This document shows positions 49,355 to 58,655 of a stretch of 64,000 nt of DNA, in pieces; the stretch's first letter is position 1, and each line of letters begins with the position of its first letter. The DNA is from an uncultured Ectothiorhodospiraceae bacterium. GTDB lineage: Bacteria; Pseudomonadota; Gammaproteobacteria; UBA6429; Thiohalophilaceae. The DNA is taken from NCBI GenBank assembly GCA_947260005.1, contig CAMYOL010000064.1, positions 19,146-83,145 of the forward strand. The letters are read 5' to 3'. A model generated the notes under the pieces. The model ran no database searches. It was not told the origin of the DNA and saw only the letters and a program-made list of their open reading frames with translations. A program made the position numbers and the translations under genes.

Positions 49355-50074
49355 ATGTCGGATGTGTCGAGCGTGAAGCGTGAAGTCAGGTATGGTATGC
49401 CTGCAGCTGATCATGTGATGTTTAATCGCCATTATGTTATCGGATATTCCTATTATTTCCGACAAGCCAAATGGGCATTAGAAATTATTGATCCAGATAA
49501 CTCAAATCTTGATAGAGCGGATAATTTTCGACCTGATTATAGGGTACCAGAATTATTTCGTGCTGATCTTGCTGATTATTTGAATTCAGGTTTTGATCGT
49601 GGCCATCTTGTTGCCAGCGCTAACCAACAAGAAACTGAAATTCAGAATAGTGAAACATTTTTACTTTCTAACATGTCACCACAACAGCCAGATTTTAACC
49701 GAAGAATATGGAAAACACTTGAACAACGAGTCCGTGAGCTGGATTCAAACAAAAAAATACTCGAGACTTATGTTATTTGTGGCCCAATATTTGATTTCAA
49801 CAAACCCGTTGTCACTATCGGCTCTGAGAAAAAAGGAGGCGTTACTCTACCAATACCACATAGTTATTTTAAATCGATTTTAACAGAAAATAATAGGGGG
49901 GCACTTCATATGTGGTCTTTTATTATACCGAATGCGAAATCGAACAAAACCCTGGATAAATTTCAGGTTTCGACGGCAAAAGTCGAACAAATGGCGGGAT
50001 TATTTTTATGGGAGAGTTTGACGGGGGAAAAGATTAAACGTGAAAAAAATCATATCAGGAAGATGTGGAAGTAG
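49355..50074 (+). CDS. DNA/RNA non-specific endonuclease (NucA-type)
   Basis: The 239-residue protein has the beta-beta-alpha-metal nuclease core. FDRGHLVASANQ carries the catalytic His of the D-R-G-H motif, and ETFLLSNMSPQQPDFNRRIWKTLEQ carries the Asn metal ligand. No signal peptide is seen, although most family members are exported. The gene directly follows the OmpA-DUF4892 gene with an eight-base gap. No immunity or inhibitor gene is recognised. Alternatives are a cytoplasmic nuclease or a product exported by another route. Confidence 0.82.
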   Translation: MSDVSSVKREVRYGMPAADHVMFNRHYVIGYSYYFRQAKWALEIIDPDNSNLDRADNFRPDYRVPELFRADLADYLNSGFDRGHLVASANQQETEIQNSETFLLSNMSPQQPDFNRRIWKTLEQRVRELDSNKKILETYVICGPIFDFNKPVVTIGSEKKGGVTLPIPHSYFKSILTENNRGALHMWSFIIPNAKSNKTLDKFQVSTAKVEQMAGLFLWESLTGEKIKREKNHIRKMWK

Positions 50075-50305
50075 AAATCTTATACTCTATTATGACTCGG
50101 AGGTGTTGTGCTTAATCCCCCCATTCCTGTAGCGCATTTTTAATATTCCTTCTGTACCAATTTTCTCCCGGAAAATCCTAAAGTCATCTTCTGCATTTTC
50201 CAGGTAAAAATTCATTTTTTTGTTTTATCTTTCGCATCAATACTCAGATTCATCGAAATAAGACTGTTCATTATTGCAATGGAAAAAGAAATATAGATAA
50301 AAATC

Positions 50306-50321
50306 ATTGCAAAAATGCAAT
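50306..50321. promoter_or_regulatory. Palindrome upstream of a LysR gene
   Basis: ATTGCA-AAAA-TGCAAT is a perfect inverted repeat 48 bases before the LysR ATG at 50370. Its position suits LysR autoregulation. A second short ATTGCAAT lies close by at about 50274-50281. Confidence 0.4.
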
Positions 50322-50369
50322 AAATCTATACCCTGAAGAGATCAGTTGAATCACGATTGGGTTTAAACC

Positions 50370-51275
50370 ATGACCGAAAAGATGAATGTCGATCTTCAAT
50401 GGAATGAATTAAATATTATATTAGCGATTGGTCGAGCAGGTACTTTATCGGGTGCCGCAAAATTGCTGAGCCAGAGTCATAGCACCGTATTCCGACAGAT
50501 TAATGCTATCGAGAAAAAGTTAGGCGTTCGATTTTTCGAGCGCTTGCCACATGGGTATATCAAAACTGAAGCGGGTGAAACCGCGGTGCGTTCTGCAGAG
50601 AAGATCGATGATGAAATGCATGGTTTAGCGCGCGAGCTGATTGGTAAAGATTCACGCCTGCAAGGGACGATTCGATTAACCGCACCTGAAGGGCTATCGC
50701 AAACCTTATTGGCACCATTATTGGCCAGTTTCTGTCAATCACATCCGGACATCCATATTGACCTGATTGTGAGCGGCAGTGACCTTGCCTTATCTCGTCG
50801 CGAGGCTGATCTGGCTTTACGGGTAACGAACAAACCACCTGAAACCAGCATTGGTCGGCGTATATCATTATTTCGATTTGGACTTTATACCACCCAGAAT
50901 TATTTAACTAAACATAAGGATGCTGAATTTGAAGATTATGACTGGTTATTAAATGATGATAGTCGGAACTGGTTTTCAGCGTCATTCTGGAAAAAAATTG
51001 CTAACCCACAAACAAAACGAGCCTTTAGCAGTAATAGTATTATGAGTATTTTCAATGCATGTAAAAGTGGACTAGGTGTCGCTCCGTTACCTTGTTTCTT
51101 AGGTGATAGCGATAAAAAACTGAAACGTATTTTAATTCCTGCACAAGAAACGGAGCTTGAACTATGGTTGTTAACTCATCCAGATCTTCGTAGTACAACT
51201 CGCATTAGAACCTTAATGACGTTCTTATATGAATCGCTTGAAGAGCATACAGCCTTATTGCAAGGTATTAGTTAG
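50370..51275 (+). CDS. LysR family transcriptional regulator
   Basis: The 301-residue protein has a LysR helix-turn-helix (ILAIGRAGTLSGAAKLLSQSHSTVFRQINAIEKKLGVRFFERL) and an effector domain. The first-helix and loop features suit the group whose N terminus has W-N-E-L as a first helix. No obvious target gene is divergent from it; two short minus-strand frames upstream are doubtful. The effector is unknown. Confidence 0.86.
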   Translation: MTEKMNVDLQWNELNIILAIGRAGTLSGAAKLLSQSHSTVFRQINAIEKKLGVRFFERLPHGYIKTEAGETAVRSAEKIDDEMHGLARELIGKDSRLQGTIRLTAPEGLSQTLLAPLLASFCQSHPDIHIDLIVSGSDLALSRREADLALRVTNKPPETSIGRRISLFRFGLYTTQNYLTKHKDAEFEDYDWLLNDDSRNWFSASFWKKIANPQTKRAFSSNSIMSIFNACKSGLGVAPLPCFLGDSDKKLKRILIPAQETELELWLLTHPDLRSTTRIRTLMTFLYESLEEHTALLQGIS

Positions 51276-51357
51276 TGAATTAAACCTGTTTACTAGAGAG
51301 CAATTAGAAGTAATTTTATAAAAGTACGATAAAATCAACGGATTGATAACCGTAATT

Positions 51358-51396
51358 TGTCATTACCTATACCCGACGAGTGTATACATAATGACA
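51358..51396. other. Long imperfect hairpin
   Basis: A 17-base stem with three mismatches (outer arms TGTCATTA and TAATGACA, inner TATAC and GTATA) closes a 5-base loop. It lies between the LysR gene and the next gene. There is no following T-run. It may be an mRNA end structure or operator. Confidence 0.4.
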
Positions 51397-51527
51397 GATA
51401 AAATTAACTGGCATTGTTATGTCCTATGATAACTAGCAGGCACAGTAAAATGCAGAAATTAACAATATAAGGCATGATACATTCTGAGTATTGAGGACGG
51501 TAATAGTATGGTACCTAATTTACAAAT

Positions 51528-51983
51528 ATGAAAACGAAATCTGAACTTGAAGCATCTAAATTTTATAGTCGTTATCGGGGAAGTTTTACCGGGGTACTAA
51601 AATGGCCTCAGTTAGACGAGTTTTGGAAGATATTGAAGAACAAGGCCGGGGTTGGCTGGTATATCTATGCTATCGGAGAGCCAGTACCAGAACAGCCAGG
51701 GTCAGCAGAAGCAGTAACAATTTTTATTGAAGAAATAAATGAATTATTAAGACAGGAACATAAAGAAGACTATTGCGGTGTTGTTTATGTGGATAATAAA
51801 CAGGATCCAGAATTTATAAAAATTTATGATCCCAATAATCTTGGTGTCGTTTGTGGTTTTAGTGATAATCCACCTGTTCCAGGCTGGATATTAACTTTAA
51901 TTAAACCCGAACCCTTAGATGAGAATACATTTTTAACCCAGTCGCGAAAACGTTGGTGGCAACGTATCTTTTCTTCTGCTTAG
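51528..51983 (+). CDS. Conserved soluble protein of unknown function
   Basis: The 151-residue protein has no signal peptide or membrane helix. Its central part reads GVGWYIYAIGEPVPE and EDYCGVVYVDNKQDPEFIKIYDPNNLGVVCG, followed by PPVPGWILTLIKPEP. This looks like a conserved proteobacterial family that I cannot name. Two Cys (about residues 85 and 105) and the IYDPNNLG motif are the clearest features. The ATG has no clear Shine-Dalgarno. Confidence 0.6.
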   Translation: MKTKSELEASKFYSRYRGSFTGVLKWPQLDEFWKILKNKAGVGWYIYAIGEPVPEQPGSAEAVTIFIEEINELLRQEHKEDYCGVVYVDNKQDPEFIKIYDPNNLGVVCGFSDNPPVPGWILTLIKPEPLDENTFLTQSRKRWWQRIFSSA

Positions 51984-52107
51984 ATTATGGAAATTTCATC
52001 ACTAATAATATGATTCAAATTTAATTCCATAGCGCGGAACTAAGTAAGTCAATAGAAATCAAATACTGTCGGTTGTACAACCTAATTTATAAATAGTTAA
52101 GGTGTAA

Positions 52108-53313
52108 ATGAAAATCTCTTCATTTTATAGAAATGTCCCATTGTTAGCGTTTAGTCAGGCTATGATGATGAGTAGTATGAGCCTTATTTTGACTGCTTCA
52201 GCATTAGTTGGCTATGCGTTAGCAGATGATAAGTCGTTGTCGACCATTCCTGTAGCAGTAATTTTCATTGCCGTTATGTTCACTAGTATACCCGCTGCTA
52301 TGTTGATGAAACGTATCGGTCGCAAACCAGCTTTTATGTTATCAACTTTGTTTGGTGTCACCGGAGGCGTGGTGGCAACCGTAGCCATTTTACAGTCAAG
52401 TTTCTGGTTGTTTGTTGTCTCAAGCATATTTATAGGCATTTTTAATGGTTTTGGTAATTATTTTCGTTTTGCAGCCGCCGATTCAGTGGATCAAGCACAT
52501 AAAAGTCGTGCGATTTCCTATGTAATGATAGGGGGAGTGGTGGCTGCAGTTGTTGGTCCGAACCTGGCTAATCTAACACGAGAGTCCATAAGCGGAATGC
52601 CTTTCGCTGGAAGTTTTATGTCCGTTATTGTGATATATATTTTAGCTTTTGTGGCCTTAAGCTTTTTAAAATTACCATCTCAGGAAGATACGTTTGAAGG
52701 TGGGCAAAAAAATCAGGTTAGACCATTAATTGATATTGCGAAACAACCTAAATTTATCGTCGCGTTGGTTTGTTCGATGCTGGGTTATGGTGTCATGTCA
52801 TTTGTGATGACGGCCACTCCGCTAGCCATGAACCATCATGCTCATAGCTTCTCTGATACCTCATTCGTTATTCAATGGCATGTATTAGGTATGTTCGCCC
52901 CTTCATTTTTCACCGGTAGCCTGATAAAACGTTTTGGAGTCGATAAGATTATGTTTATTGGTGGCTTAATGGGATTGGCATGCGTTGCGATTAACTTGCT
53001 TGGTCATAGTGTCAGCCATTACTGGTTTGCTTTAACGTTACTGGGTATTAGTTGGAATTTCTTATTTATTGGTGGTACGACATTGTTGACAGAAACCTAT
53101 CACCCTGAAGAACGAAGTAAAACACAAGCTATGAATGATTTTAGTATATTTACGATGGTAACGATTGCATCGTTATCAGCGGGATCGTTACAGCATCATT
53201 TCGGCTGGCAGATAGTCAATATCGGTGTGATACCATTATTAGTAATCATTCTGATTAGTATTATCTGGCTTATGATGAAAGAGCAAAAACAAGCAGCAGT
53301 TTCTTCGGTGTAG
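52108..53313 (+). CDS. Major facilitator superfamily transporter
   Basis: The 401-residue protein has 12 predicted membrane helices and the MFS signature loop between helices 2 and 3 (MLMKRIGRKPAFML). A matching motif recurs in the second half (LIKRFGVDKIMFIGGLMG). AAGGTG precedes the ATG. The substrate is unknown. It follows no regulator directly; the LysR gene about 0.8 kb upstream on the same strand is separated by another gene. Confidence 0.85.
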   Translation: MKISSFYRNVPLLAFSQAMMMSSMSLILTASALVGYALADDKSLSTIPVAVIFIAVMFTSIPAAMLMKRIGRKPAFMLSTLFGVTGGVVATVAILQSSFWLFVVSSIFIGIFNGFGNYFRFAAADSVDQAHKSRAISYVMIGGVVAAVVGPNLANLTRESISGMPFAGSFMSVIVIYILAFVALSFLKLPSQEDTFEGGQKNQVRPLIDIAKQPKFIVALVCSMLGYGVMSFVMTATPLAMNHHAHSFSDTSFVIQWHVLGMFAPSFFTGSLIKRFGVDKIMFIGGLMGLACVAINLLGHSVSHYWFALTLLGISWNFLFIGGTTLLTETYHPEERSKTQAMNDFSIFTMVTIASLSAGSLQHHFGWQIVNIGVIPLLVIILISIIWLMMKEQKQAAVSSV

Positions 53314-53352
53314 TTCTTGTACCGTTTATAGAAAAAGTAATGTAAAAACAGC

Positions 53353-53374
53353 GTGACAGAGAGTTCGTTGTCAC
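53353..53374. terminator. Weak hairpin between convergent MFS and yaaA genes
   Basis: GTGACA and TGTCAC arms with a 10-base loop lie in the 78-base gap between convergent stops. There is no long T-run. It is a possible weak bidirectional terminator. Confidence 0.35.
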
Positions 53375-53391
53375 TGTTGACACTGAAAATA

Positions 53392-54165
53392 TTACTTATT
53401 TTTTCGAGTGAATACCATTTTATTTTCAGAGGAGAGTTTTTTATTTAATGAATACCCATCTTCTTTAAACGATTTAATATCATTCACATCGGATAATCGA
53501 TGTTTAATAATATAACGGCTTAGCATACCTCGGGCTTTTTTGGCGAAGATTCCAATCATTTTGTAATCACCATTTTTGAACTCTTTAAATTCAGGTGTGA
53601 CTATTTCAGCGTTTAACTCTTTAGCCTTTACTGATTTGAAATATTCATTTGAGGCGAGATTGATCAGATGATGTGATTTGGTTTTCTTAAGTTGAGAATT
53701 TAAACCGTCGGTGATGGTAGAGCCCCAGAATTCATACAAATTATTGCCACGATCCGTTTTGAGTTTCGTGCCCATTTCAAGCCGGTAGGCTTTCATTAAG
53801 TCAAGGGGGCGTAATAGTCCATACAACCCCGATAATATTCGAAAATGTTTTTGGGCAAATTTAAAGTCATTTGCATTGAATGATTCGGCATCAAGCCCGG
53901 TATAGACATCGCCTTTAAATGCGAGCGCAGCCTGTTTGGCATTCTTTTCAGTAAATCGTTTTGTCCAGGCTTCGTATCGATCAAAATTTAATTCGGCTAT
54001 TTTAGTGCTCACTTTCATGAGTTCGGAAATATCCAAAGAAGAAAAACGGCGAAGACGATTTATAAGCTCCTGGGAATCATTCAGATAGTCGGGGAGCGTG
54101 AATACTTTAGTTTTAGCCGGTGTTTCGAAATCCAGAGTTTTAGCAGGAGAAACAACAATTAACAT
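53392..54165 (-). CDS. yaaA: YaaA family peroxide-stress protein
   Basis: The 257-residue protein matches YaaA (DUF328) along its length: SPAKTLDFETPA at the start, KGDVYTGLDAE, RILSGLYGLLRPLDLMKAYRLEMGTKL, LINLASNEYFKSV and GIFAKKARGMLSRYII. In E. coli the protein limits free iron and damage during peroxide stress and binds DNA. Length is normal. It is transcribed alone. Confidence 0.93.
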   Translation of the reverse strand: MLIVVSPAKTLDFETPAKTKVFTLPDYLNDSQELINRLRRFSSLDISELMKVSTKIAELNFDRYEAWTKRFTEKNAKQAALAFKGDVYTGLDAESFNANDFKFAQKHFRILSGLYGLLRPLDLMKAYRLEMGTKLKTDRGNNLYEFWGSTITDGLNSQLKKTKSHHLINLASNEYFKSVKAKELNAEIVTPEFKEFKNGDYKMIGIFAKKARGMLSRYIIKHRLSDVNDIKSFKEDGYSLNKKLSSENKMVFTRKNK

Positions 54166-54343
54166 ACCATTTTGACCTATGCGTATTTTTAAAAATGAGA
54201 ATAGTACCAGAATTTGACCAGGTTTAGGAATCCTTCAATTAGCGGTAAAATATGAGAACCTGTATAGATTAGCGGATTAAATCAGGGTAAATTTGCATAC
54301 GACGATGTATACTCATAAACACACTATCAGCTTGTAGCCTATT

Positions 54344-55720
54344 ATGCCAAATCTGGAATTTGACCATAAATTAATTGAAAAATATGACCTTGCCGGGCCA
54401 CGCTATACGTCGTATCCCACGGCCGTTCAGTTTAGTGATGACTTTTCTTTAGAAGATTACCAAAATCAGGCCGCACTGAGTAATCAGTCAGGACGTGCGT
54501 TATCGCTTTATTTTCATCTGCCTTTTTGCGATACGATTTGTTATTACTGTGCTTGTAATAAGGTTGTGACCAAAAATCGGAAACGTGCGCAGCCGTACCT
54601 TGATCGTCTTTATAAAGAGATCAAAATGCAATCAGAACTATTTGACAATTCTAGAAAAGTAAATCAACTACATTGGGGTGGCGGTACTCCAACATTTATT
54701 AATCATGATCAGATGCGTGAATTAATGAAAATGACCCGGGAGCACTTCAATCTATACGATGATGATACGGGTGAGTACTCAATCGAAATTGATCCGCGTG
54801 AAGCCGATACGAAAACAATAAACCTGTTGCGCGAACTTGGTTTTAACCGTATTAGCCTTGGTGTCCAGGATGTTAATCCTGGAGTTCAAAAAGCAGTGAA
54901 TCGTATTCAATCTGTCGAGCAAACCGCAGAAGTGATAAATGCAGCACGTGATAGCGGTTTTCATTCTGCCAGTATCGATTTGATTTATGGATTACCTCTA
55001 CAAACTGAAGAGAGCTTTGCCCGGACATTAGAAACGGTATTAGAGTTAAACCCTGATCGACTTTCTGTATTTAATTATGCGCATCTCCCTGAGATGTTTA
55101 AAACACAAAAACAAATCAATGCGGATGAGTTACCTTCAGCCAGAGTAAAGTTAGGTATTCTTGAGAACAGTATTAATACTTTAACTGGCGCTGGCTATGT
55201 ATATATAGGTATGGATCATTTTGCGAAACCTGATGATGAACTGGCCAGGGCTCAACGCGAGCACAATTTATATAGAAATTTCCAGGGATATTCTACAAAC
55301 GCGGATTGTGATTTGATAGGAATGGGCGTGACATCAATCGGAATGATAAATGACAGTTACAGCCAAAATTTACGTGGTCTGGATGATTATAGCGCCAGTT
55401 TAGATAATGATGAACTTGCCATTTTTCGTGGCGTGACTCTTAATGAAGATGACAAGTTGCGTCGGCATGTGATTACCGAATTAATTTGTAATTTTAAACT
55501 GGACCTAAAGGAAACCGAAAAAAAATACAATATTTCTTTTTCCGAATATTTTGATGCTGCATTGCTTGATTTAACTAAAATGCAGGACGATGGGCTTGTT
55601 GAAATTAAAAATGACGTCATCAATGTGACGGCAAAAGGGAGTTTGTTTATTCGTAACATATGTATGGTCTTTGATGCATACCTTAAACGTCATGCCGCTC
55701 GATATTCAAAAGTTTTGTAA
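54344..55720 (+). CDS. hemN: Oxygen-independent coproporphyrinogen III oxidase
   Basis: The 458-residue radical-SAM protein has the C-x3-C-x2-C cluster (CDTICYYC) followed by ACNKVVTKN. GPRYTSYPTAVQF at the N terminus and GGGTPTF are also typical of true HemN rather than the HemW group. It converts coproporphyrinogen III to protoporphyrinogen IX in heme synthesis when oxygen is low. Length and motifs are normal. I found no clear FNR box before it, although many bacteria have one. Confidence 0.95.
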   Translation: MPNLEFDHKLIEKYDLAGPRYTSYPTAVQFSDDFSLEDYQNQAALSNQSGRALSLYFHLPFCDTICYYCACNKVVTKNRKRAQPYLDRLYKEIKMQSELFDNSRKVNQLHWGGGTPTFINHDQMRELMKMTREHFNLYDDDTGEYSIEIDPREADTKTINLLRELGFNRISLGVQDVNPGVQKAVNRIQSVEQTAEVINAARDSGFHSASIDLIYGLPLQTEESFARTLETVLELNPDRLSVFNYAHLPEMFKTQKQINADELPSARVKLGILENSINTLTGAGYVYIGMDHFAKPDDELARAQREHNLYRNFQGYSTNADCDLIGMGVTSIGMINDSYSQNLRGLDDYSASLDNDELAIFRGVTLNEDDKLRRHVITELICNFKLDLKETEKKYNISFSEYFDAALLDLTKMQDDGLVEIKNDVINVTAKGSLFIRNICMVFDAYLKRHAARYSKVL

Positions 55721-55794
55721 TAATTCAATAGCTTTATTCAATATAATATTCTTATCATCATACAAAAAAATTAAGTTATTCGTCGGATAGTACT

Positions 55795-56088
55795 ATGAAA
55801 TGCATAATATATCGGTGTCTCAAAAAGCAGGAAATGTATCTCTATATCCCGTTTCAGGATGACGAGCAGCAGGCATTAGATAAATTACCGGAACAACTCA
55901 ACCAGTTAACAGGACGTTTGGAAAGAGTTATGGAACTGGAACTCACGCCGCAACGAAAACTGGCCAGAGTTAAAAGTGTAGATGTACTCGATGCGTTGTC
56001 CTCAAAGGGGTTTTTCCTACAGATGCCGCCAGCTGACATACTGGCAAAAGACGTCAGCGTTTTGAATGATTCTTCAGACAGCTTTTAG
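55795..56088 (+). CDS. ycgL: YcgL family protein
   Basis: The 97-residue protein matches the YcgL domain: CIIYRCLKKQEMYLYIP at the start, LERVMELELTPQRKLARV in the middle and FFLQMPP near the end. It is a small cytoplasmic protein without known function. In E. coli ycgL is near ycgN; here they flank adk. It begins 74 bases after hemN. Confidence 0.87.
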   Translation: MKCIIYRCLKKQEMYLYIPFQDDEQQALDKLPEQLNQLTGRLERVMELELTPQRKLARVKSVDVLDALSSKGFFLQMPPADILAKDVSVLNDSSDSF

Positions 56089-56180
56089 ATAATTGTTATC
56101 TAATGTATCTCTATTAGTAATATCTTTGTGCCCAAAAATGGTTTTAATTGCTTAATTCTCGTACTAAGTGCACAATGCGC

Positions 56181-56213
56181 GCTGAAAAATTCTAATCAGC
56201 AATTTTTTTGCTG
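56181..56213 (+). promoter_or_regulatory. Two mutually exclusive hairpins before adk
   Basis: GCTGA (56181-56185) can pair with TCAGC (56196-56200). Alternatively CAGCAA (56197-56202) can pair with TTGCTG (56208-56213). They share CAGC, so only one forms. A T-run lies within the second. The region is 31 bases before the adk ATG and may be an end signal of ycgL or a leader switch. Confidence 0.35.
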
Positions 56214-56244
56214 GGACATTAAATCTTGATAGGGAATACATTAA

Positions 56245-56886
56245 ATGAAACTTATTTTATTAGGCGCACCAGGCGCGGGCAAGGGTACAGTCGCTAAATT
56301 ATTAACGAAAATGGACGGTTCCGTTCAAATTTCAACCGGTGATATTTTACGGGCCGCCGTGGCTGCCGGTACTGAGCTAGGTAAACAAGCAAAAGCTGCA
56401 ATGAAAGCGGGCGATTTGGTATCTGATGATTTAATCATGGGTATCATGGGAGAGCGCCTAAAAGAAGATGATTGTAAGAATGGCTATCTTCTAGATGGAT
56501 TTCCTCGCACGATTCCTCAGGCCGAGGCGTTGAAAGTACTGCTTGCCGATATGGGCGAAAAACTGGATGCGGTTGTTAGTATCGAGGTGCCACGCGAAGT
56601 GATTTTAGATCGCTTGACTACGCGTCGTACTTGCGAAGGTTGTGGCGAAATTTATAACGTTAAATCAAACCCACCAAAAGAAGAAGGCAAGTGTGATAAA
56701 TGTGGTGGTAATGTTGTGCAGCGTGAAGATGAAACAGAAGAAGCGATAAGCAATCGTTTGGAAGTTTATAATGAAATGACCGCACCACTCGTTGGTTTTT
56801 ATGAAAAGGAAGGTTCTCTACTATCGGTTGAAGCCACTTCCAGTGATGCCGTTATCGAAGCAATTAAAGGAAAATTAGGTCTCTAA
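56245..56886 (+). CDS. adk: Adenylate kinase
   Basis: The 213-residue protein has the P-loop GAPGAGKGT at residues 7-15, the AMP-binding block STGDILRAAV and the DGFPRT motif. Its LID domain carries four Cys (CEGC and CDKC), so this is the zinc-binding LID type. It interconverts ATP, ADP and AMP in the cytoplasm. AGGGAA precedes the ATG, and a strong terminator follows the gene. Confidence 0.97.
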   Translation: MKLILLGAPGAGKGTVAKLLTKMDGSVQISTGDILRAAVAAGTELGKQAKAAMKAGDLVSDDLIMGIMGERLKEDDCKNGYLLDGFPRTIPQAEALKVLLADMGEKLDAVVSIEVPREVILDRLTTRRTCEGCGEIYNVKSNPPKEEGKCDKCGGNVVQREDETEEAISNRLEVYNEMTAPLVGFYEKEGSLLSVEATSSDAVIEAIKGKLGL

Positions 56887-56908
56887 TTTTTTAGTCGAGG
56901 CATCCAAT

Positions 56909-56945
56909 AAACCGAAGGTGTAGTGATATGCCTTCGGTTTTTTTG
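56909..56945 (+). terminator. Rho-independent terminator of adk
   Basis: AAACCGAAGG and CCTTCGGTTT form a 10-bp stem with a 12-base loop, followed by a T-run to 56945. Confidence 0.88.
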
Positions 56946-57056
56946 TGCAGATTTAATTAATCGTTCTATATTAAATTATGGTCTACATATCACAATTCGG
57001 CCTGGGCCTGTTACTTTTACCTCAGGTAGTTAATTATTTATTAAGGCGTAAATCAG

Positions 57057-57506
57057 ATGAATGGCGAAGATAGCGAACCCTTCTGGGTATCAAAATCCTT
57101 AGAACAGCTTAACCATCAGGAATGGGAGTCACTGTGTGATGGTTGCGGGCAATGTTGTTTGGTCAAATTGACTGATGATGATACAGAAAAGGTATATTCA
57201 ACCAACGTGGCCTGTAAACTACTGGATATAGAATCATGCCGTTGTCAGGATTATGAGCATAGAGCGGAAAAGGTCTCAGCTTGCTTATTGCTTTCGGTCG
57301 ATAAACCTGAGTTGTTTAAGCTTTTACCTGAAACGTGTGCTTATCGCTGTTTGTATGAACATAGATCTATACCGGTATGGCATCCATTAATATCAAAAGA
57401 TAGGCGAGCCGCTCACACTAACGGCTTGTCTATCCGTGATTATGCCGTTTCGGAAGAATTTATTCACCCGGAACAGCTCGAAGATCATGTTATATCAGAA
57501 ATATAA
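57057..57506 (+). CDS. ycgN: YcgN family cysteine-cluster protein
   Basis: The 149-residue protein matches YcgN/UPF0260: WESLCDGCGQCCLVKL near the N terminus and RCQDYEHRAEKVSACL in the middle. The Cys pattern (C-x2-C-x2-CC) belongs to the zinc/iron chelator-like YkgJ fold. It is cytoplasmic with unknown role. Its stop abuts that of the convergent binding-protein gene. Confidence 0.9.
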   Translation: MNGEDSEPFWVSKSLEQLNHQEWESLCDGCGQCCLVKLTDDDTEKVYSTNVACKLLDIESCRCQDYEHRAEKVSACLLLSVDKPELFKLLPETCAYRCLYEHRSIPVWHPLISKDRRAAHTNGLSIRDYAVSEEFIHPEQLEDHVISEI

Positions 57507-58358
57507 TTAAAACTGCCGTTCACCAAAACCGTAAGATTCCGCTAGTAATTGCGACACCCCTTCATATTCTTTTTTGTTCGCAGCCTTTAATGTGGGTGAG
57601 GCAAAACGTTTGCGTAAATTTTTAGTCGCCTGTTGACCCTCTTTGCTCAAAAGAGCTTTGCGAATTTTTATCACATCCTGATGATTAAATTTTTGACCAA
57701 CGGTGATGGCCTGGCCTGGGACTGGGTTGGACGAAAACAGGACTTTACTGTTTTCTTTTTTAGGGTCGACTTTTTTGTAAATTTTTTCAGGTAAAATAGC
57801 GGCATCACATTTTCCCTTCATCATCGCGCTATAGATATTTCGCCAACCTTTTTCCGGGACCAAAATAGGCAGTCGCATTGGGTTTTTAAACTGATTGTAT
57901 AATCGCAATGTACCCTGATTCGGCGGGGCATGGCCGCATACCCGCTTGCCAACCAGATCATCAACTTTACTTATATACTTATTGTCCCGGTAGGCAACAA
58001 ATTTAAAAATAAATCCACCAGGGATTTTAACGACCGGAGTGTGCTTGATTTTACTGATTCGCCAACTCACGAAATGGGGACCATCAAAGACCATATCGTA
58101 CTTATCTTTTCGCATTTCAGCCGAATAGGTTAACCAATTCCCTGGATGTTCATATTTAATTGTCTTACCTAAAACATCGCTTAAGTAAGACGCAATTGGT
58201 GCATAGGTGTGAATGCCTTTCTCAATACTTTCCCTTGGTGGAGCTGTGAAAATAAATGTTTCTTCAGCCAGACTTTTTAGGGTTGGTATTGTTAGTAAAA
58301 TTAAGCCGGATATTATTTGAAGTGTTTTAGCGGTGCCGCGCAGTTTTTGCACATTCAT
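57507..58358 (-). CDS. PhnD-like periplasmic binding protein
   Basis: The 283-residue protein has a signal peptide (cleavage near SLA-E) and a PhnD/SsuA-like binding fold: APPRESIEKGIHTYAPIASYLSDVLGK, DMVFDGPHFVSWRI, AHAPPNQGTL-like segment (CGHAPPNQGTLRLY) and KGKCDAAILPEKIY. Family members bind phosphonate, phosphite or other oxyanions. No transporter genes are adjacent, so the role may be sensing. AAGGGATG precedes the ATG. Confidence 0.8.
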   Translation of the reverse strand: MNVQKLRGTAKTLQIISGLILLTIPTLKSLAEETFIFTAPPRESIEKGIHTYAPIASYLSDVLGKTIKYEHPGNWLTYSAEMRKDKYDMVFDGPHFVSWRISKIKHTPVVKIPGGFIFKFVAYRDNKYISKVDDLVGKRVCGHAPPNQGTLRLYNQFKNPMRLPILVPEKGWRNIYSAMMKGKCDAAILPEKIYKKVDPKKENSKVLFSSNPVPGQAITVGQKFNHQDVIKIRKALLSKEGQQATKNLRKRFASPTLKAANKKEYEGVSQLLAESYGFGERQF

Positions 58359-58655
58359 AGTGACATCCCTTCATTATTTTTGTTTACATTTTGAATGTTA
58401 AGTATTATTCATTCTTCTACTATTTCCATATAAATTTTATATCTAATTATTATTTTGACAATTGTTTACACAATCGATGGATAAGTACCCAATTATTGTC
58501 AGATTTGAATAGAATTAGTTAGCGTGCTGGTAACTTACATGATGTAGTAGTTTCGATTTTGATCATTTAATCTGGTTTTACATCAGTAATGAGTAAAGCT
58601 TTAACAACGAGATTTTTACTCGACATAGTGTTTAGCTGGTAAAGATATAATATTG

